From the NCBI RefSeq assembly GCF_007827955.1, contig NZ_VITR01000011.1:62001-126000 (forward strand): a DNA stretch of 64,000 nucleotides. Reading direction: 5' to 3'. Under the pieces are notes generated by a model. That model was not told where the DNA came from, did not search any database, and saw only the letters and a list, made by a program, of their open reading frames with translations. Below are positions 44,285 through 54,371 of the stretch, in pieces (positions within the stretch are counted from its first letter, which is position 1; each line of letters begins with the position of its first letter). The position numbers were made by a program, and so were the translations under genes. Origin of the DNA: Nitrospirillum pindoramense (GTDB lineage: Bacteria > Pseudomonadota > Alphaproteobacteria > Azospirillales > Azospirillaceae).

Positions 44285-45740
44285 GGCGCCGTTGGCGGCC
44301 AAACGCCCCTGGGGGGCGGGGGCTCTGCGGCAACTGGCCTGGTTCCACCGCTGGGCCGGCATCCTGCTCTGCCTGATGTTCGCGGTCTGGTTCGCCAGCG
44401 GCGCCGTGATGCTCTTCGTGCCCTTTCCGGCCCTGTCCGATGGGGCGCGGCGGGCGTCGTCGTCGCCAATCGACATGGGGGCCCTGGCGGTGCCGCCCGC
44501 CGCCGCGCTGGCCGGGGCGCCCGACGCCACCGGCTTGCGCCTCATCAACCGCGCCGGGCGCCCGACCTATGTCGTGACGGTACCGGGGCGGGGGGATCGG
44601 CTGGTCGTGGCGGACGAGGGGCCGGAGGCGGGACCGCTGACCCCTGGCCAGGCGGCGTTGGTGGCGTCCCGGTTCGCCGGCGCGGCGGTGGAGCGGGTGG
44701 AGGGGCCCTACCCCTATGACCAATGGATCGTCCACCAGCGTTTCGATTCCGGCCGGCCCTACTATCGCGTCGTTCTGGCGGACGGGGCGGGTACCTGGCT
44801 GTACGTTTCGGCCCTGACGGGGGAGGTGGCGCAGCGCGCCACGCGGGCCGAGCGCTTGTGGAACTGGTGCGGCGCCGTTCTGCATTGGGTCTATATCACC
44901 CCGCTGCGCCAGGACTGGGGCTTATGGAACCAGGTCGTCTGGTGGCTGTCGTTCAGCGCCGTGCTGACGACGATGGCCGGCCTTTGGCTGGGCATTCAGC
45001 GCACGGTGAAGGCGCGCCGTGGCCGGCGGGCCCGCTACACCCCGTTTCCGGGCTGGCTGGGCTGGCATCATCTGACGGGGCTGGTGGCGGGGACCTTCGT
45101 CGCCACCTGGATCATCAGCGGCTGGCTGTCCATGGACCATGGCCGGCTGTTTTCCACCGGCGAGGCGCCGGCCAATCGTGTGGCGGCGATGCGGGGCGGG
45201 GCCCTGCCCACGGCCGTCGCGGCCTTATCTCTTGCCGACCTGCGTCTGCTCGCGCCGGCGGCGGAAGTCGACTTCGCCATCATCGCGGGCCATGGGGTGG
45301 CGGTCGCCCATGGTTCCGGCGCGCCGCGGGTGTTGATGGCGGGGGGCCGGCCGGCGTCGACCTTGCCCCCGGATTTGCTGACCCAGGCCGTTCGCGCCGC
45401 CTGGCCCGACGCGGCCGAGGGCGCCACGCCGGGGGCCGACGACCTCTACCTGTTGGCGGAGGGCCTGCCACCCGGGATACGGCGGTTCAGCACCCAGGCC
45501 CCGATGCGCGCGGACATCTATGTCGATGCCTTGACCGGGCGTGTCGGCGCCGTGATGGACGACAGCCGCAAGGCTTATGCCTGGCTGTACTATGCGCTGC
45601 ACACCTTCGCCGTTCCCGGGCTGGCCAGCCGGCCGGTCCTGCGCGCCGCCGTGCAACTGGCCCTGCTCAGCCTAGGGCTGGCTTTCAGCGTGACCGGGAT
45701 CGTCGTCGGCTTGCGCCGCCTGCGCCGACGCCTGGGGTAA
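44268..45740 (+). CDS. PepSY-domain membrane protein
   Basis: 490 residues with four main transmembrane segments (WFHRWAGILLCLMFAVWFASG; LWWLSF region; LTGLVAGTFVATWIISGWL; a C-terminal LLSLGLAFSVTGIVVGL) and extracytoplasmic PepSY-like stretches between. Such proteins commonly follow siderophore receptor genes and are thought to help reduce or process the imported complex. Start TTG 44268 is supported by GGAGG at 6 bases and overlaps the receptor stop; TTG 44292 is an alternative. Confidence 0.85.
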   Translation: MSPSSEAPLAAKRPWGAGALRQLAWFHRWAGILLCLMFAVWFASGAVMLFVPFPALSDGARRASSSPIDMGALAVPPAAALAGAPDATGLRLINRAGRPTYVVTVPGRGDRLVVADEGPEAGPLTPGQAALVASRFAGAAVERVEGPYPYDQWIVHQRFDSGRPYYRVVLADGAGTWLYVSALTGEVAQRATRAERLWNWCGAVLHWVYITPLRQDWGLWNQVVWWLSFSAVLTTMAGLWLGIQRTVKARRGRRARYTPFPGWLGWHHLTGLVAGTFVATWIISGWLSMDHGRLFSTGEAPANRVAAMRGGALPTAVAALSLADLRLLAPAAEVDFAIIAGHGVAVAHGSGAPRVLMAGGRPASTLPPDLLTQAVRAAWPDAAEGATPGADDLYLLAEGLPPGIRRFSTQAPMRADIYVDALTGRVGAVMDDSRKAYAWLYYALHTFAVPGLASRPVLRAAVQLALLSLGLAFSVTGIVVGLRRLRRRLG

Positions 45741-45788
45741 AGCGGCGGCGGGGGACGGCTGTTCAGCCGCCCTCCGCCCGCCCCTGTG

Positions 45789-47267
45789 TCAGCGAACCAG
45801 TACCTGGGCCGCTTCCTTGGTCTTGTCCACCGCCGCCGCCACTTGGCCGATGGCGGCGGAGATGGCGGTGACGCTGGCGGTCACGGTGGAAACGTCGGCG
45901 GATGCGCTTTGCATGTTGGTCGACATGCTGCGGGTCACGGCACTTTGCTCTTCGACGGCCGCCGCCGTGCCCGAGACATGCTCACGGACGGTGGACACCG
46001 CCTCGCGGATGGCGGCCAGGGCGGCGGCCACCTCGGTCGAGGTCGACTGTATGCCCTCGATCTCGCCGGAGATTTGCTCGGTCGCCTTGGCCGACTGGTT
46101 GGCCAGGTTCTTCACCTCGCTGGCCACGACGGCGAAACCCTTGCCGGCCTCACCCGCGCGCGCCGCCTCGATGGTGGCGTTCAGCGCCAGCAGGTTGATC
46201 TGGCCCGCGATGTTGTTGATCAGCCCGACGATGCCGTTCATGGCCTGCGCGGCGGCCGCCAGCCGGTCGGTGCTTTCGCCCACCGTGACGGTGCGGTCGA
46301 ACGCGGTATCGGTGGCGACCCGGGCGCGGGACATGCTTTGCGAGATTTCGCCGATGGACGCGGCCAATTCCTCGGCGCTGGCGGCCACCATCTGCACGCT
46401 GTTGGCCGTGGTGCCGGCGGCGGCACCGGCGGACGCGGACTCGCGCGTCGACTGTCCCAGCGCCCGTTCGATCTCACCGAAGTTCTGGTCGATCAGAACC
46501 TTCAGGTTGCCGAGAAGGTTGACCTGGGCCGTCACGTCCACCGCGAACTTGACCACCTTGGTCACCCGACCCTTCTCATCGAAGATCGGGTTGTAGGCGC
46601 CTTCGATCCAGACGGCCTTGCCGGATTTGGCGATGCGCCTAAATTGGGCGGCCTTGTATTCGCCCCGCTTCAGCGTGTCCCAGAACTGGGCGTATTCGCT
46701 GCTGGTGCTGTAGTCTTTTTCCACGAACATCCGGTGATGCTTGCCCACCACCTCGTCCAGGCGATAGCCCATCACATTCAGGAAATTGTCGTTGGCCTTG
46801 GTGATGATGCCATCGGTGGTGAACTCAATGACCGCCTGCGACCGTTTGATGGCCGACATCTGGTTGGCGTAGTCCAGGTTCTCCAGCCGCTCCTTGGCGT
46901 CCGACCATTCCACGACGAAGCCGATGCGCCGCCCATCCTCGGTCAACGGGGTGACCAGCAGGTCGAACTGATGTTCCGCCACCTTGATGGTCGCCGAATA
47001 CGGCTTGGTTAATTTCGCCAGCATGCCGCGCTGATGCGCTGGATTCTTATGAAATATATCAATGTTGCTGCCAACTAGTTTGTCGACATTAAATAATGGC
47101 AGCTCTTTGCGTAAATCAGCCTGGACCTCACGCAGTAATGTAACAACGGAAGGGTTTACATAAACGATGTTCAGGTTCTCATCCGCCACCATGACCTTTG
47201 CCCGCAGGGCGTCAATGGCGGATACCTTTCTGGTGAGGGCCTTATCTTTGCTCTTAAAATTAAACAT
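45789..47267 (-). CDS. Soluble PAS-PAS methyl-accepting chemotaxis protein
   Basis: 492 residues with no transmembrane helix. Two PAS domains (~20-125 and ~145-255, the second with [19 protein letters not shown] and [22 protein letters not shown]) precede an MCP signalling hairpin (~300-485) with the tip sequence [20 protein letters not shown]. The architecture is that of BdlA/Aer2-type cytoplasmic receptors, where PAS can bind haem or flavin. AGGATAGG precedes ATG 47267. Single gene with its own promoter region (47268-47474). Confidence 0.93.
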   Translation of the reverse strand: MFNFKSKDKALTRKVSAIDALRAKVMVADENLNIVYVNPSVVTLLREVQADLRKELPLFNVDKLVGSNIDIFHKNPAHQRGMLAKLTKPYSATIKVAEHQFDLLVTPLTEDGRRIGFVVEWSDAKERLENLDYANQMSAIKRSQAVIEFTTDGIITKANDNFLNVMGYRLDEVVGKHHRMFVEKDYSTSSEYAQFWDTLKRGEYKAAQFRRIAKSGKAVWIEGAYNPIFDEKGRVTKVVKFAVDVTAQVNLLGNLKVLIDQNFGEIERALGQSTRESASAGAAAGTTANSVQMVAASAEELAASIGEISQSMSRARVATDTAFDRTVTVGESTDRLAAAAQAMNGIVGLINNIAGQINLLALNATIEAARAGEAGKGFAVVASEVKNLANQSAKATEQISGEIEGIQSTSTEVAAALAAIREAVSTVREHVSGTAAAVEEQSAVTRSMSTNMQSASADVSTVTASVTAISAAIGQVAAAVDKTKEAAQVLVR

Positions 47268-47474
47268 CTATCCTATCCTTCCGTGTGGATGCGCAATAAA
47301 TGCCATGCTGATGCTAAATTTCAGTTAATAGACGATCCGTATCATTTATATTCTTTTGCATATGGTAAGGGTCGTTGGCCAGGAAAAATCCCAAACCAAC
47401 CTTGTGAATTAAGCGGGATGGCGCCATCGGTCGGTTGTTCCCAGCCCCCGGGGCGCGATGTTCATCGGGATAGG

Positions 47475-48467
47475 TCAGTGGCTGGCCCGGTAGGAGCGCG
47501 GGCTGATGCCGAAGTGGGCGCGGAAACTGCGGCTGAAGTGGGACAGGTCGTTGAAACCGACATCATAGGCGATGTCGCTGATGCTGGCGCCAGAGGCATC
47601 CCGCCGTGACCGCAGGGTGGTGGCCGCCAGGTCCAGGCGCCGGGCCAGGATATAGGCCGTGGCGGTGGTGCCCAGGCTGGCGAAGGCCATCTGTACATAG
47701 CGGGGGGAAATGCCCAGGGCCGCGGCCACCTGGGCGCTGTTCAGTCCCGGATCGCGCAGGTTGGCGTCCACATAGCCCCGTACCTGTCGCGTCCAGTGCG
47801 ATAGCGCCCCATGGGTGGGGGTACCGTCCATGGCGGCCCCTGATCCGTTCCCGGTCGTACCGGCGATGGTGTCGGATCGGTAGGCCAGGGCCAGAACATC
47901 CAACAGGATGTCCGCCACGGCGCCGGTCCAGCCGGGTTCACCGGGCAGGTCGGGTTGGGGGGCCAGGGATCGCAGCATGGACAAAAGCATCCTGGATTCC
48001 GGCCGCTCCGCCCCCATGCGCATGCCGACAAGACGATCGGGGTCCGGTACCCGCCGGGTCAGCAACGACTGGGGCAGCTTCACCACCAGCATCTGGTTGG
48101 TCTCGGCAAAGGTGATCGAATAGGGGCTGCGGCTATCGCACAGGGTCCAATCCCCCTCGCTCAGTACGGCTTCGCGTCCGCCTTGCCGGTTCAGACTACT
48201 GCCCCGATGCTGCGCATGGATCTTGAAATAGGGCTCTTCCGGTTGCTGGGGCCGGCCCTGGGGCAGTCGGCAGACGGTGGCCGGCCCCGAGTGGACATAG
48301 GCGAAGTCCAACTGCCCCAAGGGTTGGCGCACCAGATGGGCGCTGAAGTCATCCTCACCGGGATCGACGGCGACATTGGGAAAAGCCTGGCTGACGATGT
48401 CGTTCCAATGATGGCGGCGCCGCGCCGGGGCGACGCCGTCCACGGAAAAGCGCTCCATGAGGCCCAT
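47475..48467 (-). CDS. AraC-family regulator (AraC_binding_2 / FeaR-XylS-like)
   Basis: 330 residues. N-terminal AraC_binding_2 sensor (~5-190; RRHHWNDIVSQAFPNVAVDP, LDFAYVHSGPATVCRLP) and a C-terminal double HTH (~230-330; NSAQVAAALGISPRYVQMAF and ISDIAYDVGFNDLSHFSRSFRAHFGISP). Regulators with this sensor often respond to aromatic acids or amines (XylS, FeaR). It is divergent from the carboxylesterase gene, with a two-half-site element (48617-48655) in between, repeated before the TonB receptor gene. Start ATG 48467 has AGGA/GGGAGG upstream. Confidence 0.92.
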   Translation of the reverse strand: MGLMERFSVDGVAPARRRHHWNDIVSQAFPNVAVDPGEDDFSAHLVRQPLGQLDFAYVHSGPATVCRLPQGRPQQPEEPYFKIHAQHRGSSLNRQGGREAVLSEGDWTLCDSRSPYSITFAETNQMLVVKLPQSLLTRRVPDPDRLVGMRMGAERPESRMLLSMLRSLAPQPDLPGEPGWTGAVADILLDVLALAYRSDTIAGTTGNGSGAAMDGTPTHGALSHWTRQVRGYVDANLRDPGLNSAQVAAALGISPRYVQMAFASLGTTATAYILARRLDLAATTLRSRRDASGASISDIAYDVGFNDLSHFSRSFRAHFGISPRSYRASH

Positions 48468-48616
48468 GGTCCTTTTTCCTCCCTGCTTTTTCCGCGCCGT
48501 GGTCCGGGCGATGCCCGGCCCCACGCCTTCGTTCTTCTGGTGCTAGCATAAACTCAACTGTTATTGCCCACAACAATTCATGGACCCATGAAATCGACCG
48601 GCGAATGGGCGGGCGA

Positions 48617-48655
48617 CTTCGCCTGGCGCCAAATTCCTTTCGCTCCCATCCAAGA
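48617..48655. promoter_or_regulatory. Two-half-site element, copy 1 (candidate AraC operator)
   Basis: Contains two direct half-sites TTCGC-N6-CCAA, starting at 48618 and 48639, exactly 21 bp apart (two helical turns), the spacing typical for AraC-family dimers. The 39-bp block is 35/39 identical to 50272-50310. It lies 81 bases upstream of the carboxylesterase start and 150 bases upstream of the divergent araC-like gene. Confidence 0.72.
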
Positions 48656-48735
48656 AGTTTGGCCAGTGCGCATGCTTAGCTTCGCCACCGTCCCCACCGG
48701 ATCGGCAAGGGCGACGGGAATGAAGGGGGGGCGGA

Positions 48736-50256
48736 ATGGCGCTGGACGAGGTGGACACCCTGCGTGTCCGAACGGAACAGGGGGATGTCCACGGCGTCAT
48801 CGACGCCGGTGTCCGCATGTGGCGGGGCATTCCCTATGCGGCCCCGCCCACCGGCCCCTGGCGCTTCCGGGCGCCCCAACCTGTCCAGCCCCATGGGGAC
48901 ATGCTTGTCGCGGATGCCTCCGGGGCCATCCCCATGCAGCGGCGCGGGTTTGAGTTCATGGGTGGCGCCGGTGAGGCCACACCCATGTCCGAGGATTGCC
49001 TGACCCTGAACATCTCCGCCCCCGTGCCGGTGTCGGGCTCGCCCCGCCCGGTGGTGGTCTGGCTTTACGGCGGGGCATTTGCCTTGGGCGGCTCACGCGG
49101 TGCGCTTTATCAGGGCGACCGTCTGGTGAAGGATGGCGATGTCATCTTCGTCAGTCTCAATTACCGGCTCGGCGTGTTCGGTTTCACCAACTTCAGCGCC
49201 TGGTCGACGCCGGATCAGCCGCTGGAGAGCAATCTTGGCCTGCGCGACCAGGTCGCCGCTCTGGCATGGGTAAGGCGCAACATCGCTGCCTTCGGCGGGG
49301 ACCCGGACAATGTGACCCTGGTCGGCCATTCGGCGGGCGCCATGTCGGTGCTGTGCCTGATGTGCGCGCCGTCGGCGGCCGGCCTGTTCCACCGCGCCTT
49401 CGCGATGAGCCCGGCAGCCAGTTGCATCCTTGGCCAGTCGCGCCATACGGCGCTGGCGCGCGACCTGCTGATCGCGTTGGGCATCGATATCGCCGACAGG
49501 GGCGTGGGCCGGGCCTTGCGCCAGCTGCCGGCCGACCGGCTGGTCGAGGCGTCCTTCCGCTTGTTCTATGATGAGGCGCCGGACAAGCACCCCGGCGTGC
49601 TGGCCATGTCGCCGGTCGTCGACGGCGATTTCCTGCCGCTGCATCCGGTTGACGCGTTCCGTACCGGCGCCGCCCACCGCGTGCCGCTGGTCATCGGCAC
49701 CATGGCCCGCGAGGCGGCCATCCTGGACAAGGGGCTGCCACTGCTGCCCAGCCGGGTGGCGCGGTTGGAGGCCATGTTCCAGGCGACGGAACCGGCGGTG
49801 CGTGACCGCGTCGCCGCCGCCTATGACGGATATCCCTCCCGCCGGGCGGCAATCGACATGGGCGGCGACTTCGTCTTCTGGGCGCCATCGGTCCAGATGG
49901 CGCAGGCGCACGCGGCCTTCACCGATACCTGGATGTACCGCATCGACTATGCCACCCCGTTGACGCGACTGGTGTTCGGGGGCGCCACGCACGCGCTGGA
50001 CCTGCCCTTGCTGTTCGGCACCACGGGGGAGGGTGACCTGGGCCGCTTCGACCTGTTCCGCCGCCGCCTTTCCCGACAGGTCAGCCGCCGCTTTCAGGAC
50101 GCCTTCCTGGATTTCGCGGAAGGCGGGTCGCCCGGCTGGCCGACCTATGACCCGCAAACGCGCCGGACGCGGATCATCGACCGGGTGGATCGCGAAGAGC
50201 GTGATCCGAACGCCGCGCGGCGCAAGGCGTGGGGGGATTATCGCGGGCCGCAATGA
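48736..50256 (+). CDS. Type-B carboxylesterase
   Basis: 506-residue alpha/beta hydrolase of the para-nitrobenzyl esterase type. Landmarks: RGIPYAAPPTGPWRF, SEDCLTLNI, VVVWLYGGAFALGG oxyanion hole and nucleophile LVGHSAGAMS (Ser ~199). No signal peptide, so probably cytoplasmic. It likely cleaves an aromatic or aryl-alkyl ester; adjacent aryl alcohol and aryl aldehyde dehydrogenases support this (inference). A G-rich Shine-Dalgarno precedes ATG 48736, and the putative AraC operator lies upstream. Confidence 0.9.
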   Translation: MALDEVDTLRVRTEQGDVHGVIDAGVRMWRGIPYAAPPTGPWRFRAPQPVQPHGDMLVADASGAIPMQRRGFEFMGGAGEATPMSEDCLTLNISAPVPVSGSPRPVVVWLYGGAFALGGSRGALYQGDRLVKDGDVIFVSLNYRLGVFGFTNFSAWSTPDQPLESNLGLRDQVAALAWVRRNIAAFGGDPDNVTLVGHSAGAMSVLCLMCAPSAAGLFHRAFAMSPAASCILGQSRHTALARDLLIALGIDIADRGVGRALRQLPADRLVEASFRLFYDEAPDKHPGVLAMSPVVDGDFLPLHPVDAFRTGAAHRVPLVIGTMAREAAILDKGLPLLPSRVARLEAMFQATEPAVRDRVAAAYDGYPSRRAAIDMGGDFVFWAPSVQMAQAHAAFTDTWMYRIDYATPLTRLVFGGATHALDLPLLFGTTGEGDLGRFDLFRRRLSRQVSRRFQDAFLDFAEGGSPGWPTYDPQTRRTRIIDRVDREERDPNAARRKAWGDYRGPQ

Positions 50257-50271
50257 CGGCCGGACATTTCC

Positions 50272-50310
50272 CTTCGCCTGGCGTCAAATCCCCTTCGCTC
50301 CCTTCCAAGA
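50272..50310. promoter_or_regulatory. Two-half-site element, copy 2 (candidate AraC operator)
   Basis: Direct half-sites TTCGC-N6-TCAA at 50273 and TTCGC-N6-CCAA at 50294, again 21 bp apart. It lies 84 bases upstream of the TonB receptor start, almost the same distance as copy 1 from the esterase start, which argues for activation from a fixed position. Confidence 0.72.
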
Positions 50311-50393
50311 TCCGGACGCGTATCCCGTGTTTCCCTGTCGTCATCGGTAACCGGGCCACGCTCAAGGCCCGGACTGGAACGGGAGGCGACAGG

Positions 50394-52844
50394 ATGGCGA
50401 TGAATAAAGGGCGTAAGCCCGCTCTATGGCGGTTGGGTCTATTGGCCGGGGTGTCGGCGGCGGTGTTGTCGCCGCCGACCTTGGCGGCGGAGAAGGCCGC
50501 CGCCCAGGACCAGATCCAGGAAGTGATCATCACCGCGCAAAAGCGCGCGGAAAACGTCCAGGACGTTCCCATCGCGGTTTCCACCTTCTCCGCCGAGGCC
50601 CTTCAGGGCAAGGGCATCGACGATGTCCAGCGCATCGGCGGCCTGGCGCCCAATGTCACGCTGGACGCGGGCTCACCCTTCTCCGGTTCCACCTCGGTTC
50701 TGTCGGCATCCATCCGCGGCATCGGCCAGGATGACTTCGCCTTCAACCTGGACCCCGGCGTCGGCGTCTATGTCGACGGCATCTATCTGGCGCGCACGGT
50801 CGGCGCCAACAGCGACCTGATGGATGTCGACCATATCGAGGTGCTGAAGGGCCCGCAGGGCACGCTGTTCGGCCGCAATACCATCGGCGGCGCCATCAGC
50901 ATCGTCACCCGCCAGCCGGCGGAGGACTATCACGCCACGGCCTCCATCACCGGCGGCAGCCTGAACCGCATCGATGTCGGGGCCTCGGCCGATATTCCGC
51001 TCAGCGATACCTTGTTCAGCACCATCACCGTCTCTTCCAAGCGGCGGGATGGCTATCAGCAGGTGGTGCCCTATCCTGGTGCCGCCGGAACGGTGACCGA
51101 CACGGCGCCGTTCTCGCGCTCCGGCTCCGGCACCTCGGACACCCAGGGCGGGCAGAACAGCCAGACCGTGCGCGCCAAGCTGTTCTGGAAGGGGCCGGGT
51201 CGCGTCACCGACACCCTGGTCGCCGACTACACCCAGGAAGACCAGTCGGCCACGCCCAACAGCCTGCTGGGCACGGTGACGGGCGGCGGCCTGTCCGCCC
51301 TGTACAACGCCTGCGTCACCCTGCCGGTGGCCACGCTCAACGCCATCAGCGGCGTGGGCGGCAATCCCAACTTCACCAATCTGTGCACCGTGCCCCGCGC
51401 GGTGGTGGGCACGGCGCTGACCACGGGGCCGCGCCTGACCTTCGGCAACCAGTTCCTGACGGGCGATATCGACAAGACCTACGGCAACGGGCTCAGCTTC
51501 TCCCGCCTGCAATCCTATGGCGTCGCCAACACGCTGGACTGGGAATTGGGCGAGGATCTGGACCTCAAGTCCATCACCGCCTATCGCCGCCTGCTGTGGC
51601 GGACGGGCATGGACGCCGACGGCTCCCCCCTGACCATCGCGGAGCTGTCGTTCAGCATGGACCAGCACCAGACGTCGCAGGAATTCCAGCTGACGGGCAA
51701 GGCGTTCGACGGCCGGCTGCATTTCGTCAACGGCCTCTATTTCTTCAATGAGGGCGGCAACCTGCACGACTACGTCACCTTCGACGAGGGGCTGCTGCAG
51801 CTGGACGGTCCCAACAATCTGGATACGACCTCGGTCGCCGCCTACAGCCACCTGAACTATCAGCTGACCGACCGCATCGGCCTGACCCTGGGCGGTCGCT
51901 ACACCTGGGAACATAAGACCTTCGAGGGCTTCCAGTCCGACCTGAACGGCCTGAACTACAAGATTTCCGGCTGCTATCCGGTGTCGGAGGCCTGCCGCGC
52001 GGCCCTGGGCTTCCCGGTGGCGGGGCAGCCGCTGCGCTATTACCCCGCCGGCGTCAACACCAAGGACTTTTACATCTTCACGCCCCGGCTGGGGGCCGAG
52101 TACCACCTGACCGACGACGTCATGGCCTACACCTCGTGGTCCAAGGGCTTCAAGTCGGGCAGCTGGACCACGCGCCTGTCCAACCCCCTCGGCACCGCCC
52201 CTGGCTTCGGCCCGGAAAAGGCGGAAACCGTGGAACTGGGTGTGAAGTCGGAACTGCTGGACCGGCACCTGCGGCTCAACGTGGCCGGCTTCCACACCGA
52301 CTACACCGGCATCCAGCTGAACTTCCAGGAAGGCGTTTCCCCCACCCTGCATAATGCCGGCGACGCCGAGATCTGGGGCGGGGAGGTGGAGGCCCAGGCC
52401 GTGCTGGGTGGCGGCTTCACCCTGGACGGCACGCTGGGCTATCTGCATGCCCGTTACACCAGCGTCGATCCCCGGGTGGTGGGCGTCACCCTGGACAGCC
52501 GCCTGCCCAAGACGCCGGACCTGAAGTTCAGCATCAGCCCGGCCTACACCGCGGACCTCGCCAACGGCGCCAGCCTGCGGTTCACCGTCGACTACACCCA
52601 CACCAACCCGATGTACAACGACACCGCCAACACCGCGCTGCTGGAACGGCAATCGACCAACGTGGTGAACGCCTCCGTCACCTACACCACGGCGGATGAG
52701 CGCTGGCAGGCCACCGTGGGCGGCAGCAACATCACCAACGACCGCTACCTGACCACCGGCAACGAGAACGACGCCGCCGGCGTCATCTTCGGCACCTACA
52801 GCCCGCCGGCCCAGTGGTACGCGACGCTCAAGTACAAATACTGA
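50394..52844 (+). CDS. TonB-dependent receptor of the aromatic-ester cluster
   Basis: 816 residues: signal peptide to about residue 29 (TLAAEKAAA), a TonB box (IQEVIITAQKR), plug (VPIAVSTFSAEALQG, VEVLKGPQGTLFGRNTIGGA-like region) and a long barrel ending in LKYKY. It belongs to the large IROMP-like receptors common in sphingomonads and relatives that take up plant-derived compounds. GGGAGG is 7 bases before ATG 50394. Transcription probably continues into the dehydrogenase genes (21-base gap). Substrate inferred to be an aryl ester or aromatic glycoside. Confidence 0.92.
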   Translation: MAMNKGRKPALWRLGLLAGVSAAVLSPPTLAAEKAAAQDQIQEVIITAQKRAENVQDVPIAVSTFSAEALQGKGIDDVQRIGGLAPNVTLDAGSPFSGSTSVLSASIRGIGQDDFAFNLDPGVGVYVDGIYLARTVGANSDLMDVDHIEVLKGPQGTLFGRNTIGGAISIVTRQPAEDYHATASITGGSLNRIDVGASADIPLSDTLFSTITVSSKRRDGYQQVVPYPGAAGTVTDTAPFSRSGSGTSDTQGGQNSQTVRAKLFWKGPGRVTDTLVADYTQEDQSATPNSLLGTVTGGGLSALYNACVTLPVATLNAISGVGGNPNFTNLCTVPRAVVGTALTTGPRLTFGNQFLTGDIDKTYGNGLSFSRLQSYGVANTLDWELGEDLDLKSITAYRRLLWRTGMDADGSPLTIAELSFSMDQHQTSQEFQLTGKAFDGRLHFVNGLYFFNEGGNLHDYVTFDEGLLQLDGPNNLDTTSVAAYSHLNYQLTDRIGLTLGGRYTWEHKTFEGFQSDLNGLNYKISGCYPVSEACRAALGFPVAGQPLRYYPAGVNTKDFYIFTPRLGAEYHLTDDVMAYTSWSKGFKSGSWTTRLSNPLGTAPGFGPEKAETVELGVKSELLDRHLRLNVAGFHTDYTGIQLNFQEGVSPTLHNAGDAEIWGGEVEAQAVLGGGFTLDGTLGYLHARYTSVDPRVVGVTLDSRLPKTPDLKFSISPAYTADLANGASLRFTVDYTHTNPMYNDTANTALLERQSTNVVNASVTYTTADERWQATVGGSNITNDRYLTTGNENDAAGVIFGTYSPPAQWYATLKYKY

Positions 52845-52865
52845 GCCAGAACAGGACCATCCGAC

Positions 52866-54326
52866 ATGGATACGCAAATGATGGACGGGCCGTGGAGCGG
52901 CCGGCTGTACACCGGCGCCTGGACCCCGGCGCTGGCGGGCGGCGTCATCGACGTGGTGGAGCCGGCTACCGGCCGGCCGCTGATCGCCGTGGGCCGGGCC
53001 GAACCGGCGGATGTGCGCGCGGCGGCGCGGGCGGCGGCGGCGGCGCAGGCCGACTGGGCCGCCCGGGGCGGCGAGGCGCGCGCCCAGGTCCTGGAGGCCG
53101 CCGCCCGCGCCCTGGCGGACATGGCGGAGGTGGTGTCGCGCTGGCTGATGCGGGAAAGCGGGTCCTCCGCACCCAAGGCGGCGGTGGAGGGCCAGCACGC
53201 GGTGGGCTTCGTGCGCCATGCCGCCGCCATGGCGCTGGAACCCGGCGGGCGCATCCTGGCGTCCACGCCCGCGCGGACCAGCGTGGCGGAGCGGGTTCCC
53301 CTGGGTGTGGTGGGGGTGATCTCCCCCTTCAATTTCCCGCTGGTTCTATCCATCCGGGCGGTGGCGCCGGCGCTGGCCGCCGGCAATGCCGTGGTGCTGA
53401 AGCCCGACCCCCGCACGCCCGTCAGCGGTGGCTTCCTGATCGCGCAGGCCTTCGCCGCCGCCGGCCTGCCGCCCGGCCTGCTGCATGTCCTGCCCGGCGG
53501 GGCGGAGGTGGGGCAGGCGCTGTGCGCCGATCCTGACATCGCCATGATCACCTTCACCGGCTCCACCGGCGCCGGCCGCAAGGTGGGCGAGCTGGCGGGG
53601 CGCCACCTGAAGCGGGTGCAATTGGAACTGGGCGGCAAGAACCCGCTGCTGATCCTGGAAGACGCGGATGTGGAGCTGGCCGCCGCCAACGCCGCCTGGG
53701 GCGCCTGGCTGCACCAGGGCCAAATCTGCATGAGCACGGGCCGCATCCTGGTGCATGAGGGCTTGCACGACGCCCTGGTCGCCCGCCTGGCCGCCAAGGC
53801 CCAGGCGCTGCCGGTGGGGGACCCGCTGGACGGTGCCATCATCGGCCCCCTGATCGATCCCGGCCAGGTGGCGCGGGTGGATGCCATCGTGAAGGCCAGC
53901 GTGGCGGCGGGCGCCACGCTGGTGACCGGCGGCACCCACGACGGCCGCTGTTACGCCCCCACGGTGCTGGCCGGGGTGACACCGGGCATGCCGGCCTTCG
54001 ATGAGGAAATCTTCGGCCCGGTGGCGGTGGTGACCGCTTTCGCGACGGAGGACCAAGCGGTGGACCTGGCCAACCGGGGCGATTACGGGCTGGCGGCCGG
54101 TGTCATCGGCGGGTCGGTGGACCGGGCCACGCGGGTCGGCGCCCGGCTGCGCGCCGGCCATGTCCACATCAATGACCAGACGGTGGTGGCCGAACCGCAG
54201 GCGCCGTTCGGCGGCATGGGCGCGTCCGGCAACGGCAGCCGCATCAGCGGCCCGGCGAATTGGGAGGAGTTCAGCACCTGGCGCTGGGTCACCACCCAGC
54301 CGCAGGCGCCGGCCTATCCCATGTGA
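52866..54326 (+). CDS. Benzaldehyde-dehydrogenase-like aldehyde dehydrogenase
   Basis: 486 residues of the ALDH superfamily. The cofactor region ISPFNFPLVLSIRAVAPALA, catalytic Glu in QLELGGKNPLLIL and catalytic Cys in HQGQICMSTGRI are intact; C-terminal PFGGMGASGNGSR is typical of XylC/benzaldehyde dehydrogenases and vanillin dehydrogenases. It oxidises an aromatic aldehyde to the acid with NAD(P). Located between the TonB receptor and aryl-alcohol dehydrogenase genes. Confidence 0.9.
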   Translation: MDTQMMDGPWSGRLYTGAWTPALAGGVIDVVEPATGRPLIAVGRAEPADVRAAARAAAAAQADWAARGGEARAQVLEAAARALADMAEVVSRWLMRESGSSAPKAAVEGQHAVGFVRHAAAMALEPGGRILASTPARTSVAERVPLGVVGVISPFNFPLVLSIRAVAPALAAGNAVVLKPDPRTPVSGGFLIAQAFAAAGLPPGLLHVLPGGAEVGQALCADPDIAMITFTGSTGAGRKVGELAGRHLKRVQLELGGKNPLLILEDADVELAAANAAWGAWLHQGQICMSTGRILVHEGLHDALVARLAAKAQALPVGDPLDGAIIGPLIDPGQVARVDAIVKASVAAGATLVTGGTHDGRCYAPTVLAGVTPGMPAFDEEIFGPVAVVTAFATEDQAVDLANRGDYGLAAGVIGGSVDRATRVGARLRAGHVHINDQTVVAEPQAPFGGMGASGNGSRISGPANWEEFSTWRWVTTQPQAPAYPM

Positions 54327-54371
54327 CCACCCGCCTTTCGCCCCTGTGAAACGTCAAGGATGCCTTTCCCC

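Noticed and set aside
50673-53219. 848-codon minus-strand open frame
   Set aside because: Antisense to the TonB receptor and ALDH genes with repetitive composition and no family resemblance.
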